Source: a virus. From it: a stretch of DNA of 44,999 nucleotides. Both the position numbers and the translations under genes were made by a program. Each line of letters opens with the position of its first letter. The stretch's first letter is position 1. Shown here in pieces: positions 8,106-15,545 of the stretch. The notes beneath the pieces were generated by a model, which saw nothing but the letters and a program-made list of their open reading frames with translations, searched no databases and was not told where the DNA came from. The stretch covers positions 1-44,999 of IMG/VR virus record IMGVR_UViG_3300034072_000663; one strand, given 5' to 3'.

Positions 8106-8986
8106 TGACCAAAACCAGACTCCTGGTCGATGGAGACCATTTGTTCTATAAGCAGGCCGCAGCTTGCGAGAGGGAACAACGCCTCTCAGTTTACAAAGAG
8201 ACCTCTCCGGGAGTCTGGGAGGTCGATAAGGACGCTCAGACGATCATCTCCCTGGATATGGTCCTAGAGCAGGCTATCAGCTCTGTAGAAGCCTCTCTGA
8301 GCCGCTACAAGCACGAGCTGAAGGCCGATGAGACTGTCCTTGTGTTCTCAGGTTCTAACAACTTCCGCAAGGAACTGTGGGACGGCTACAAGCTGGCCAG
8401 GAAGGCTACTCGAAAGCCTGTAGGATACTTCAGCCTAATCGAGCACTTCAGGGACAACACAGACTATCCTGTAGTCTTTGAAGATTGCCTTGAAGGCGAT
8501 GATTACATTGGGATCCTGAGCACTCGTCCTTCGTCCCGGGACAACATCATCGTCTCTGGCGATAAGGATATGCAAACACTCCCTGATGTGCGAGTGTCCT
8601 GGTTCGACAGTGATCCCAAACTCAAGAGGGACTATAAGACAACCAAGGAGTCTGCGTATCTCTATTGGATGGGCCAGACGCTCACTGGAGATTCCACGGA
8701 CGGTTACAAAGGCTGTCCTGGGCTTGGTCCGGTAGGCGCAAAGGCAGTCCTGGATAAGGGCGCAGAGTGGCGAGATGTCGTCTCAGCGTTCGAGAAGGGC
8801 TGTGAGGCTCTCCTCAAGAAGGAACGCAAGACAGACCCTACGCTCGAACTGTGCTCAGCGTTGACTGAGTGCAACGTCGAGACACCTGAGGAGCTTGCGT
8901 TGCTTAACGCTCGAATGGCTCGAATCCTCAGGTTCACAGACTGGGACAAGACGACCAGACGACCGATACTGTGGGAGCCTGAATGA
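8105..8986 (+). CDS. 5'-3' exonuclease (FEN type, T7 gp6 counterpart)
   Basis: 293 residues (T7 gp6 is 300). Metal-binding acids of the PIN/FEN fold are visible: D9 and D11 in LLVDGD, E126-D127 with E130, D132 and D133 in EDCLEGDDY, and D153 and D155 in GDKDMQTL. A helix-hairpin-helix-like segment GCPGLGPVGAKAVL follows. In T7-like phages this enzyme degrades host DNA and removes primers. It sits downstream of the polymerase as in T7. Confidence 0.9.
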   Translation: MTKTRLLVDGDHLFYKQAAACEREQRLSVYKETSPGVWEVDKDAQTIISLDMVLEQAISSVEASLSRYKHELKADETVLVFSGSNNFRKELWDGYKLARKATRKPVGYFSLIEHFRDNTDYPVVFEDCLEGDDYIGILSTRPSSRDNIIVSGDKDMQTLPDVRVSWFDSDPKLKRDYKTTKESAYLYWMGQTLTGDSTDGYKGCPGLGPVGAKAVLDKGAEWRDVVSAFEKGCEALLKKERKTDPTLELCSALTECNVETPEELALLNARMARILRFTDWDKTTRRPILWEPE

Positions 8987-9198
8987 TCCCTCAGGTAAGA
9001 GCTACCCAGTGCGAACTACTGGCTAAGAACCTAAGGGCCATTGGACTCGGCGTGTTGCGATCAGGGCAGCACGTCGATGTCCCTTGGTCAAATGATATCA
9101 ACCCCAGAACCCTGCACCAATTGACGGCCAAAGACATTCTGGACGATGCCCAGGATTTCGACAGGATCGCCAAGAAGCTGCGAAAAGTGTATTCTTAA
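8983..9198 (+). CDS. Small hypothetical protein (71 aa)
   Basis: Start overlaps the exonuclease stop (ATGA). Helical, basic at the C-terminus (KKLRKVYS). No family recognised; it is translationally coupled to the exonuclease. Confidence 0.6.
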   Translation: MIPQVRATQCELLAKNLRAIGLGVLRSGQHVDVPWSNDINPRTLHQLTAKDILDDAQDFDRIAKKLRKVYS

Positions 9199-9214
9199 AG
9201 GTTTACCAAAGGAG
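9193..9214 (+). promoter_or_regulatory. Degenerate match to the phage promoter
   Basis: TCTTAAAGGTTTACC and the next bases match 16 of 22 positions of the promoter element found at 555, 15505, 39504 and 42208. It spans the stop of the preceding gene and lies before the gene at 9222. It may be a weak promoter or coincidence. Confidence 0.25.
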
Positions 9215-9221
9215 AAGCGTA

Positions 9222-9392
9222 ATGGCTTATGAAGTGATTGAAGAAAAAGGTTTCGAGGACGTTTCAGTCAATGACTTGGGCGACACTATTACGCTCTCCC
9301 AGATCGACGATTACGATTCGCTCCACCAGATTATCCTTGGATCAAAGCAGATACTCGAACTCCGCAAGATCCTCAACAAGAGAGACGATTGA
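9222..9392 (+). CDS. Small acidic hypothetical protein (56 aa)
   Basis: A 56-residue ORF starting MAYEVIEEKGFED and ending LNKRDD, with a strong AAAGGAGAAG ribosome binding site 5 bases before the ATG. It fills the space between two larger genes exactly. Acidic and probably mixed alpha/beta. Function unknown. Confidence 0.7.
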   Translation: MAYEVIEEKGFEDVSVNDLGDTITLSQIDDYDSLHQIILGSKQILELRKILNKRDD

Positions 9393-9393
9393 C

Positions 9394-10143
9394 ATGCCAG
9401 GACACTACGCAGAACAGATGGAAGAGGCCGCAGAAGAGGCTCGAAGACAGGCCCAGGAGACAGCCGCAGGTCTCGCCAAGAAACTGCAGGCAGACAGAGA
9501 GGACGAAGTCTACAAGGCTAACGCAGCTCTCTACAATGAGACTGTCTACAGGCCAGACGGCAACGGAGGGATGATCGGATACGTTCCGCCTAACTATCCG
9601 TCCACGGGCATCGTCGCGCCTCAAGGTGTAGGCTTCCCGCCTATTAAGCCTGATCAGCCGGATCTCTTCGCAGATCTCGCCAAGAAGCTCGACGAGCAAT
9701 TCAAGGTGACTAAGGGTGCCTCAGGAACCACAGGCAACCCTAAGGAAGCTGCCGGCGCAAAGAAGCCTGCGATTTGGTCCGTAATGCCGCGCTGGGTCAT
9801 CCTCGAAGTTGGCCGTGTGATGCAGTTCGGAGCCTCGAAGTATGGCGCGTTCAACTATAGATGGCGCAGCGGCAGAGCCGGAACCTATCAGGACGCCATG
9901 GAACGCCATGCGCAGCTTTGGTTCGACGGAGAGGACATCGACCCTGAATCCGGCGTGTCTCATCTCGCCCACGTGATCGCCAATGCGCTCATCCTCATGG
10001 ACTGCCAGGCTAACGGGACACTGATCGACGACCGTCAGAAAACCGGCATTGTCCGCAAGAAACTCAACGAACTCGAAGGCCTCCTCAAGAGCCTTCCGTT
10101 CCCATCCGCTCCCGGCTCTGCCGCTGCGCCTTCGAAAGCTTAA
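9394..10143 (+). CDS. DUF5664-type (dATP/dGTP diphosphohydrolase-like) protein
   Basis: 249 residues from the ATG at 9394, just after the previous stop. The N-terminal 110 residues are low-complexity and helical. The conserved part, about residues 125-215, has YGAFNYRWR, YQDAMERHAQLWFDGED and DPESGVSHLAHVIANALILM. These His and acidic residues in two helices are typical of the DUF5664 family of phage proteins, annotated as dATP/dGTP diphosphohydrolase-like. The family is related to all-alpha NTP hydrolases that act on nucleotide pools. The substrate here is unknown. Confidence 0.7.
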   Translation: MPGHYAEQMEEAAEEARRQAQETAAGLAKKLQADREDEVYKANAALYNETVYRPDGNGGMIGYVPPNYPSTGIVAPQGVGFPPIKPDQPDLFADLAKKLDEQFKVTKGASGTTGNPKEAAGAKKPAIWSVMPRWVILEVGRVMQFGASKYGAFNYRWRSGRAGTYQDAMERHAQLWFDGEDIDPESGVSHLAHVIANALILMDCQANGTLIDDRQKTGIVRKKLNELEGLLKSLPFPSAPGSAAAPSKA

Positions 10144-10148
10144 ACCTC

Positions 10149-10406
10149 ATGAACATTCGAAATGTTATCCTCTTGGCTCTCGCTGCGGTCATCGTTGCGC
10201 TGATCGCCAAGCCACTCTTCGCCATCATTGCGGGCCTTACGGCTCTCATGGCTCTCATCGTCCTGGGCGTTCTGCTCTGGGCTGCTGCCGACTGGGCAAT
10301 CCTCAAGCTGGACAGTCCAGCCTATGAGAACACCTACGCAGATTCGCTTGAGGACTGCTTCGGGAAGCTGATGGACTTCATCATCCCAGATAAGCCACGG
10401 AGATAA
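10149..10406 (+). CDS. Small membrane protein, holin candidate
   Basis: 85 residues with two adjacent hydrophobic helices (about 6-22 and 23-50) that could form a hairpin in the membrane, followed by an amphipathic, acidic then basic C-terminus. The place at the end of the operon with the lysis-like genes upstream makes it a second holin candidate. Topology only; no family match. Confidence 0.55.
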   Translation: MNIRNVILLALAAVIVALIAKPLFAIIAGLTALMALIVLGVLLWAAADWAILKLDSPAYENTYADSLEDCFGKLMDFIIPDKPRR

Positions 10407-10412
10407 GCGCCA

Positions 10413-10772
10413 GTGTTTGGATTCTTCAAGAGACGCAAGACGCAGCCTGAGCCTGTGACGATCGCATATATCGATGGCGACTCGACCTTTCGGGACAACG
10501 AAGGCAAGAGACACAATATAGAAGAGCATAAGGATCTAGTGGAACGCTTCAGGTTCCATAGGACGCGAGTGGACACGCCTGCGCCTTATGTTCCCAGCTA
10601 TACCCCAAGCCCCAGCCCATCGTATGACTATACGCCTACTCCTATCCCAAGTCCGTCGTATGACTCGTGGTCATCTTCCAGTCCGTCCTATGATAGCGGC
10701 TCGTCGTCCTCATCGTCTTTCGATAGTGGCGGCGGTTCGTTCGGTGGCGGCGGGGACTCAGGTTCCTGGTAA
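10413..10772 (+). CDS. Protein with Ser/Pro/Gly-rich disordered tail (119 aa)
   Basis: GTG start 7 bases after the previous stop. Residues 1-55 look folded; from about 56 on the protein is repeats of PSPSYD and SSSPSYDS, ending in a Gly-rich stretch and a final SGSW. Such tails are seen on bacterial and phage proteins of unclear role. It is the last plus-strand gene before the bidirectional terminator. Confidence 0.6.
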   Translation: MFGFFKRRKTQPEPVTIAYIDGDSTFRDNEGKRHNIEEHKDLVERFRFHRTRVDTPAPYVPSYTPSPSPSYDYTPTPIPSPSYDSWSSSSPSYDSGSSSSSSFDSGGGSFGGGGDSGSW

Positions 10773-10784
10773 TAGCTAAAAGAA

Positions 10785-10827
10785 AACCCCCTTGCCTTCC
10801 TTATGGTTGGCTTGGGGGTTATTTTTT
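10785..10827. terminator. Bidirectional terminator between convergent operons
   Basis: AACCCCC and GGGGGTT arms with an inner GCC/GGC pair, a T run on the plus strand (10822-10827) and a T-rich stretch on the minus strand. It lies where the rightward replication/lysis operon and the leftward early block meet. Confidence 0.85.
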
Positions 10828-10909
10828 CGATTTTAAAGCCCGTGGAGGCCTGTCAGATGCTTTTGGCTACCCTAGGTGCTGGGAGGCTCCTATCGGTGGC
10901 TGGTGAGGC

Positions 10910-11194
10910 TTAGGCTGCCGTTTTGAGCCTATCGTAGTGGATATGAAGCGCGGAAAGTTCGGCGTGATCGTCAAAGCTATGACAGAACCTATCGATACCA
11001 TATAGCCGCATACCTTCAATCATGTAATCACTGAAGGACTCAGGCAACTCCAACACCTTTCCAGGGTTATCTAGAAGTATAATCTTAACCGTCTCAGGCA
11101 AGTTCATAACGGCATCGCATGCCTCACGTGCCTTATAACACTGCGTGATGCTGGTAAACCTGAAGGTTCCCAGGTATTTGCCTAAGTCCATCAT
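10910..11194 (-). CDS. Hypothetical protein (94 aa)
   Basis: The last gene of the leftward block. It starts within the stop of the gene before (ATGA), and a second ATG follows at once. Mixed alpha/beta with no recognised motif. Confidence 0.6.
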   Translation of the reverse strand: MMDLGKYLGTFRFTSITQCYKAREACDAVMNLPETVKIILLDNPGKVLELPESFSDYMIEGMRLYGIDRFCHSFDDHAELSALHIHYDRLKTAA

Positions 11195-11409
11195 AGCACG
11201 CCCTCCTGTATCTTCTCGCGCCCACCGACCACTAGGTCTAACTCGTGGTCCTGCAGCTCTCTGATCGCAGCCGCTTTGCGCTTCTTATAGAGAAGCCACT
11301 GGACGCCCTCCTCCCAAGACATACCAGTCGCCCCAGTGTAATCCTGCATGGCCAGCAGATCCTCGTCCGACCAATCGCCCATCCAAGTCTGTCTGATAGG
11401 TTTTCTCAT
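11191..11409 (-). CDS. Hypothetical protein (72 aa)
   Basis: I use the ATG at 11409 (MRKPIRQTW) with CAGGAG 9 bases before; a TTG two codons upstream is less likely. Two tryptophan-rich segments (TWMGDWSDEDLL and MSWEEGVQWLL) flank a helical core. No family assigned. Confidence 0.6.
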   Translation of the reverse strand: MRKPIRQTWMGDWSDEDLLAMQDYTGATGMSWEEGVQWLLYKKRKAAAIRELQDHELDLVVGGREKIQEGVL

Positions 11410-11411
11410 TG

Positions 11412-11582
11412 TCAAAACTCCTGCTCTGCCTGTCTTGCGAACTCCAGAAGATCTTTTCTGGAGATAATAACTACGTGCGACCGGCTGTCCACGCTGTCGA
11501 ACTGAGTAAAAGCAAAAGTGTCTGCTCCTAGATACTCGAAGTTAACCTTCTCAGCTTCTAGTAATTCCTTTAGTGTCGGCAT
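11412..11582 (-). CDS. Small hypothetical protein (56 aa)
   Basis: A 56-residue ORF starting MPTLKELLEAEKV and ending ARQAEQEF. It overlaps the end of the repressor-like gene by 32 bases and stops 2 bases before the next gene, so it belongs to the same leftward transcript. Function unknown. Confidence 0.65.
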   Translation of the reverse strand: MPTLKELLEAEKVNFEYLGADTFAFTQFDSVDSRSHVVIISRKDLLEFARQAEQEF

Positions 11583-11931
11583 TGTCTTGTTTCCTTTGCG
11601 TTGCTTTAGGCGCGTCCAGTAACTCCTGGACTATATCTCGGATTGTCTCCAATCGCGCCTTGGTGTCTGTCTGGTTCATTATGTGATCGATTGGCAACCT
11701 GAGGCCATGAGAGGCCGGGCGATAACCATCGGCGAGAGCTTGAAGACAGAATGCGACAGGCCCAGGACAGGAGATCTCTCCAGACTCCCAGCGTCTAACA
11801 GTCTTCGCTGAGCCTGACCCAAGGCCCAGGAGAGAAGCTAGGCCACCTTGCGACAGCCCTACGCTCTCTCTTATCTCACGGACTCTCTCAGGGCTGAGAG
11901 TTTCCATCTGGTTCTTCTTTTCGAGGTCCAC
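11551..11931 (-). CDS. XRE-type helix-turn-helix regulator, candidate lysogeny repressor
   Basis: 126 residues. Residues 15-62 form an XRE-like HTH (REIRESVGLSQGGLASLLGL, then TVRRWESGE). The C-terminal half (about 65-115) is helical and probably oligomerises; there is no LexA-like peptidase signature. The GTG at 11931 has AAAGGAT before it; the ATG at 11907 is an alternative. Two palindromic boxes stand directly upstream, and the same pair is found at the leftward early promoter and at the phage RNA polymerase promoter. I infer it binds these boxes and represses all three. Confidence 0.75.
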   Translation of the reverse strand: MDLEKKNQMETLSPERVREIRESVGLSQGGLASLLGLGSGSAKTVRRWESGEISCPGPVAFCLQALADGYRPASHGLRLPIDHIMNQTDTKARLETIRDIVQELLDAPKATQRKQDNADTKGITRS

Positions 11932-11951
11932 TTGTCATCCTTTCTCACGCT

Positions 11952-11994
11952 GCTAGAGGACTTAGTGTCCCCTGCGTTGAGGACATAATGCCCT
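11952..11994 (-). promoter_or_regulatory. Two-box operator and weak promoter of the repressor gene
   Basis: Two 15-bp imperfect palindromes, at 11980-11994 (AGGGCATTATGTCCT on the minus strand) and 11957-11971 (GGGACACTAAGTCCT), with centres 23 bp apart. The geometry is the same as at 14781-14818 and 39433-39470. In the corresponding promoter positions the -35 would be TCAACG and the -10 TCTAGC, both poor, which suggests weak autoregulated expression. The boxes overlap the end of the upstream gene. Confidence 0.7.
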
Positions 11995-12556
11995 ATTCGC
12001 TGAAGGTGTCAAGAGGGTTTTTTGAGATTATCCCGTGTTTTTCTCTGAGCCTCGCCACAGCGTCCCAGTCCTTTGCGTATTCCGTGACGCATCCTGAGAT
12101 CCCGTGACAAACGATATCGACAGGGTGGCTGGTGATCGCATCGAACAAAGGGCGAGCCTCGTGGTCGGGCCATGGGACGAGCTGAGAGGGTTCTGTAAGC
12201 CCTGCGACCATGATGTCTGGGAGAGCCTTGAGGGCTGGGATAAGATCTGTCTGGACCATGACAGCCCTGCGCCTGCCTTCGTCCGAATAGAACTTGGGAT
12301 CCCTCAGGCACACATCGACGCTCGCACTATCAGTGTCTACCGGTATCGAATCTATGCTGGGATACCTAAAGATCTCGAAGTAATCGACACCACAGGACAA
12401 AAAGGGGATTATGGAAAACCAGCCCTGCTTGAAGCTCTCTTGTCTTTCATCATCGCCACTATTAAAGATGAACGCATTTCGATACTCTCTATGCTGCTGG
12501 AACCATAAGTTATACGGTTCGAACCTGAATCTATCCGCTGTGAACACCTGTCCCAT
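11993..12556 (-). CDS. Hypothetical protein (187 aa)
   Basis: A globular, Asp- and aromatic-rich protein with no transmembrane segment or known motif that I can see. Segments such as LVPWPDHEARPLFDAITSHPVDIVCHGISG suggest an alpha/beta fold. It starts 2 bases after the stop of the small membrane protein before it. Its 3' end carries part of the repressor operator. Function not recognised. Confidence 0.7.
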   Translation of the reverse strand: MGQVFTADRFRFEPYNLWFQQHREYRNAFIFNSGDDERQESFKQGWFSIIPFLSCGVDYFEIFRYPSIDSIPVDTDSASVDVCLRDPKFYSDEGRRRAVMVQTDLIPALKALPDIMVAGLTEPSQLVPWPDHEARPLFDAITSHPVDIVCHGISGCVTEYAKDWDAVARLREKHGIISKNPLDTFSE

Positions 12557-12558
12557 GG

Positions 12559-12753
12559 TCAGAACCCTCCGTCTCTCAGGATCTCGTCGAGCTTCTCTTG
12601 CTGCGTCTCCTGGACCTCTTGGACCTCTTCCATCCGGTCGATACTGTCCTCGTATAGGAACAAAGAGTGAACTATCAGATCCAGCCCTACGTATCCTGAG
12701 AGAGCCATGGACAGGGCAGCTACGAGCTTGAGCATTTGGTCATTACTAGGCAT
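12559..12753 (-). CDS. Small membrane protein with coiled-coil tail (64 aa)
   Basis: The frame is open further upstream, but MPSNDQMLKLV at 12753 is the sensible start, as it follows the stop of the previous small gene. One membrane helix (about 9-30) is followed by an acidic coiled coil rich in Glu and Gln. Unknown function. Confidence 0.6.
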   Translation of the reverse strand: MPSNDQMLKLVAALSMALSGYVGLDLIVHSLFLYEDSIDRMEEVQEVQETQQEKLDEILRDGGF

Positions 12754-12758
12754 GGCGA

Positions 12759-12914
12759 TCAGTCTTTCTTGAAGTGGGCCACGGCATCCAGAGACACTGC
12801 AGCGAGGACAAAGAAACCCAAGGCCAAGAGGCCCAAGGCAGTGAAGCCCCAAGGGAGAGCACTTAGGATCAATGCCAGAAGTGCTATGAGCAGGGCTGAG
12901 AGAGCTTTGGTCAT
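12759..12914 (-). CDS. Small hydrophobic protein (51 aa)
   Basis: An ORF starting MTKALSALLIALL; almost the whole protein is hydrophobic (about residues 4-44), giving two close membrane helices, and it ends HFKKD. It directly precedes another small membrane protein in the leftward operon, so the two may work together. Confidence 0.6.
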   Translation of the reverse strand: MTKALSALLIALLALILSALPWGFTALGLLALGFFVLAAVSLDAVAHFKKD

Positions 12915-12978
12915 TTTAGGAATATCCTCTAGAATGCCCTGGGAGGCCCCTTAGAGAGCCTCCACAGGATTTTGGCTA

Positions 12979-13923
12979 TCAGGCAGCCAGAGGCAGCTCT
13001 TCGTCGTCTGAGGAGGCCTCAGAGGCGTCTACAGGGCCTAAGAGAGACACGCAGGCAGCATCAGCCAGCCTTGCAGCCTTGAGGATGGCGTTCTTGTCTT
13101 CTCCAAGCTTCTTGAGCCATCCGCCGACGTAGGCAGCGTGGTTGTCGATGTGTTCCCCTTCGACACCAAGGCGAGCGTTGAGCATCGCTGAGCCAAGCTC
13201 CGCCACCAGCTCCTCGAAGGCATACTGAGGGCTGCCAAAGTGATCGAACTTGACGATCCCGTCGCGGGCTTGGCGATCCTTGTGGCCGGTCCAGTGGACT
13301 AGCTCGTGACCAAGGGTCGCAAGGTAAGAGCCAGGAGTCTTGAAGGACTCGAAGGCAGGCACCTGGACGAAATCCTGCTGAGGCGAATAGAAGGCCTTGT
13401 CGCCACCAAAGCGCACATCGGCACCACAGGCCAGAAGAGCCATCTCAGCCTCGTGGTTGCGCAGGGCAGGGTCCAGAGGGACGTGCTCAGGATTGACGAA
13501 GCGCGGAGGTATCTGATTACCTTCTTCTGCCGGCTCTAGCTGGTCGAGGTTCCAGACGTGGCTAGCAGTCATGAAGAAACGCTTTTCGGTCTCGCCGGTC
13601 TCTGCGTTCTCCTTTTCGCTTACCTTGAAGAAGATCACTACAGTGCCCTTCTCGCCCTTGCGCACCTTGAAGCCCAGGTCCTTTGCACCATGGAAACCGA
13701 ACCAATAGGGCGACTGGTAACCGTGGACAGCCGCAGCCATGCCCAAGAGAAACTGATTGATACCACGGTAGGCCTTGCGCTGAGAGTTGCGCTGCAGGCC
13801 GCTGGTGGCCCACCCCTTGACCCAGGGGCGAGTGCCTGCCTCAAGGGCCTCAACGATCTTGGCGGTGACTTCTGCAGCGTAATCGCGACGCTCGAAGGTC
13901 TTCTTGGCGGTCTTCTTGGTCAT
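12979..13923 (-). CDS. ArdC-like antirestriction protein
   Basis: 314 residues with the two-part plan of ArdC. The N-terminal ssDNA-binding domain (about 10-130) has RPWVKGW, YRGINQFLL, KVRKGEKGTVVIFF and HVWNLDQL. The C-terminal zincin-type metallopeptidase domain has HELVH at 206-210, in a GHELVHWTGH context, with a FEELVAELGSA helix downstream. ArdC-type proteins protect incoming DNA from host restriction. A CAGGAG site precedes the ATG. Being in the leftward block with host-type promoters fits expression at once on entry. Confidence 0.85.
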   Translation of the reverse strand: MTKKTAKKTFERRDYAAEVTAKIVEALEAGTRPWVKGWATSGLQRNSQRKAYRGINQFLLGMAAAVHGYQSPYWFGFHGAKDLGFKVRKGEKGTVVIFFKVSEKENAETGETEKRFFMTASHVWNLDQLEPAEEGNQIPPRFVNPEHVPLDPALRNHEAEMALLACGADVRFGGDKAFYSPQQDFVQVPAFESFKTPGSYLATLGHELVHWTGHKDRQARDGIVKFDHFGSPQYAFEELVAELGSAMLNARLGVEGEHIDNHAAYVGGWLKKLGEDKNAILKAARLADAACVSLLGPVDASEASSDDEELPLAA

Positions 13924-13952
13924 GGGATACTCCTGGATCTGAGAGGTTTTGG

Positions 13953-14159
13953 TTAAGCAGATTTACGAAGGGCTGAGGCCTTCCGTGAGCATTCTCTGTA
14001 ACCTGCTTCGAGCATAGTCAGGTGAGGCCTATAGTTAGACTCTGAGCGGTCCACAGCCTGCATGTCGTAAAAGTATCTGTTGGCAGCCCGCTGGTAATCT
14101 ATGGCAGTCCACTGTGCTCTAGGAGCTGAAGGGAACGGGAAGGGGTGGCTCTGGGTCAC
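13953..14159 (-). CDS. Hypothetical protein (68 aa)
   Basis: GTG start with AAGGAG 8 bases before, downstream of a near-consensus host promoter. The first 18 residues are Pro- and Ser-rich; the rest is helical and basic. It lies just before the ArdC-like gene and is probably cotranscribed with it. Confidence 0.6.
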   Translation of the reverse strand: MTQSHPFPFPSAPRAQWTAIDYQRAANRYFYDMQAVDRSESNYRPHLTMLEAGYRECSRKASALRKSA

Positions 14160-14187
14160 GATGGTGTCTCCTTGTGTCTATGCTTTG

Positions 14188-14235
14188 ACTATAAGAGCTA
14201 TGGGACCATCTGTCAATAGGGATAATCCCATAGCT
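14188..14235 (-). promoter_or_regulatory. Host-type promoter with a 10-bp inverted repeat
   Basis: On the minus strand TTGACA (14216-14211), a 17-base spacer and TATAGT (14193-14188): a near-perfect sigma70 promoter for the 68-aa gene and the ArdC-like gene. It is overlapped by AGCTATGGGA at 14196-14205 and its exact inverse TCCCATAGCT at 14226-14235, with GGGATAATCCC beside the second arm. The repeat is unlike the AGGACA-type operator, so another regulator is likely. Confidence 0.75.
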
Positions 14236-14247
14236 GCAATTATTTTC

Positions 14248-14724
14248 TTATGGCTTCGACGGACGACGGAAAGACAGCGTCTCGTGGTAGACCATAGTGA
14301 AGGTGTCGAAGCGTTTTCCAAGAGAGCTAGTCAGCAGCACCTTGGTGTCCTGCTTGGTGCTCTTGGCGATCTCGACGGCTGCCTCGTAGGCCTGCTCGTA
14401 GGTGTCGAACGGACGACCATTGACCGTGATCGTGTCCTCAGCGAACCCTGGTCCGATGGAAGGCGCATCGACCTCGACGACCTCGATCTCGACGAGGACA
14501 GAGAGCCTAGCGTTCTCGAGGTCTGAGAGCTGCTTACGGTAGCTCTTGGACTCTTCCATGAACTTGTCTGCAAGCTCGTTCAGCTCTTTCTTGTGGGGGC
14601 CATAGGGAAGACCTGCAGCAGCATTCGAAGCGGCGCAGGCTGCCTTGAGAGCCTGGGAGGCAAGAGGCTTGAGGCTTTCCATCTCTGCGTCAATCTGAGC
14701 GATCTTCTGGTCCTTGGTGTTCAT
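14248..14724 (-). CDS. Hypothetical protein, first gene of leftward early block (158 aa)
   Basis: MNTKDQKIAQ at 14724 is preferred over the longer frame because AAAGGAAAA precedes it. The N-terminal 90 residues form a helical, coiled-coil-like region; the C-terminal part, from about 110, is a small alpha/beta domain (TITVNGRPFDTYEQAYEAA). It directly follows an operator-controlled host-type promoter, so it should be one of the first genes expressed. Function unknown. Confidence 0.7.
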   Translation of the reverse strand: MNTKDQKIAQIDAEMESLKPLASQALKAACAASNAAAGLPYGPHKKELNELADKFMEESKSYRKQLSDLENARLSVLVEIEVVEVDAPSIGPGFAEDTITVNGRPFDTYEQAYEAAVEIAKSTKQDTKVLLTSSLGKRFDTFTMVYHETLSFRRPSKP

Positions 14725-14775
14725 GTCGTTTTCCTTTCGAGTGCTGAGAGGTCCTTGTGTCCTCTTCATGTTCAA

Positions 14776-14818
14776 AAGATAGGACACATTGTCCTACTCG
14801 TCAAGGACAAAATGCCCT
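14776..14818 (-). promoter_or_regulatory. Leftward early promoter with two-box operator
   Basis: On the minus strand TTGACG (14804-14799), a 17-base spacer and TATCTT (14781-14776). The boxes AGGGCATTTTGTCCT (14818-14804) and AGGACAATGTGTCCT (14795-14781, a perfect 6-3-6 palindrome) overlap the -35 and fill the spacer. The arrangement is identical to those before the repressor gene and before the phage RNA polymerase. A repressor bound here would block host RNA polymerase. Confidence 0.8.
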
Positions 14819-14990
14819 CCAAGCGAAAAAACTTTTAGGTGGCTGTGAGGTGCTTGCAGTGTGACTGGTGGAGGCTATTGGACACACTCGGGTGTGATAG
14901 GTTGCGGATAGGGACTGGTGGTGGCCATGAGGTGCTACAGGTCAGTGCTGAGGGTATTCAGATACCTCTTCAGTTTTTTGGATTTGCCTC

Positions 14991-15019
14991 TTGACACCTG
15001 CCGACCTTGGGACTATATC
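14991..15019 (+). promoter_or_regulatory. Host-type promoter, rightward
   Basis: TTGACA (14991-14996), 17-base spacer, TATATC (15014-15019). The -35 is perfect and the spacing ideal. No AGGACA-type operator overlaps it. No clear gene follows for 800 bases, so it may drive a leader RNA or the virion block at a low level. Confidence 0.5.
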
Positions 15020-15358
15020 GGATCTAGCAGCAACAGAGAGCGAGGAGACACCGAAAGCCTAATGTCCTAGAGATATCCCCCACCTCTTCGTCCCCCACCA
15101 TTAGAGAACGTCGAGATCTTCGAGATATCCGGTGGATGCTACAGCCACTGATGATGACGAATGGCCCTGGCTGAGCGGGTCCCTTCTGGCTCGACCGATG
15201 GAACCAGAGGCCATCTGACAGACACGATTGTCCAACTGGGGCTTCGCTGGGAACTTTTATTTTTCAGACTCTTAGCCGCTTCAAGCATCTCTCAGATTTC
15301 TCGCAGCAACCCTCGGAAACCCGCAGAAATCCGTCAGGCCCCTACCCGATTATTTTTA

Positions 15359-15379
15359 GGGTCCCATAGGGTCCCATAG
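15359..15379. repeat. Tandem repeat carrying TCCCATAG half-sites
   Basis: GGGTCCCATA occurs twice in tandem, giving TCCCATAG at 15362-15369 and 15372-15379. The same TCCCATAG forms one arm of the inverted repeat over the ardC promoter at 14196-14235. This suggests a second DNA-binding regulator acting at both places. Confidence 0.5.
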
Positions 15380-15504
15380 CCACCTAGTGTCTTACCCGGA
15401 CAATACACCTATTAGCAGTCAGATAGGCCCCTTTTCGATGCTCAGAGGGACCCAAAGTGACTCCTAGACAACTCCTTGAATTCTAACAGTTTTTCAAAAA
15501 GTGC

Positions 15505-15526
15505 TCTAAAAGGGTTACCATTGGAC
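15505..15526 (+). promoter_or_regulatory. Phage RNA polymerase promoter, copy 2 (variant)
   Basis: Identical to the other copies over TCTAAAAGGGTTACCA, differing after that (TTGGAC for CTGCAC). It is the only copy upstream of the 22-kb virion block and is therefore the likely late promoter. The change at the initiation end may alter strength. Confidence 0.75.
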
Positions 15527-15545
15527 AAAAGCCCCCCTTATAGAC

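Noticed and set aside
9238-9393. N-terminal extension of the DUF5664-type protein
   Set aside because: The extra residues are basic and Ser/Thr-rich without order, and a proper 56-aa gene with a strong ribosome site occupies that stretch in another frame.
15161-15379. 72-aa open frame in the regulatory region
   Set aside because: No ribosome site, Ser/Arg-rich unstructured translation, and it overlaps the tandem repeat; it looks like chance.
15522-15536. A further AGGACA-type operator over phage promoter copy 2
   Set aside because: TGGACAAAAGCCCCC resembles one box but lacks the second arm and the partner 23 bp away.
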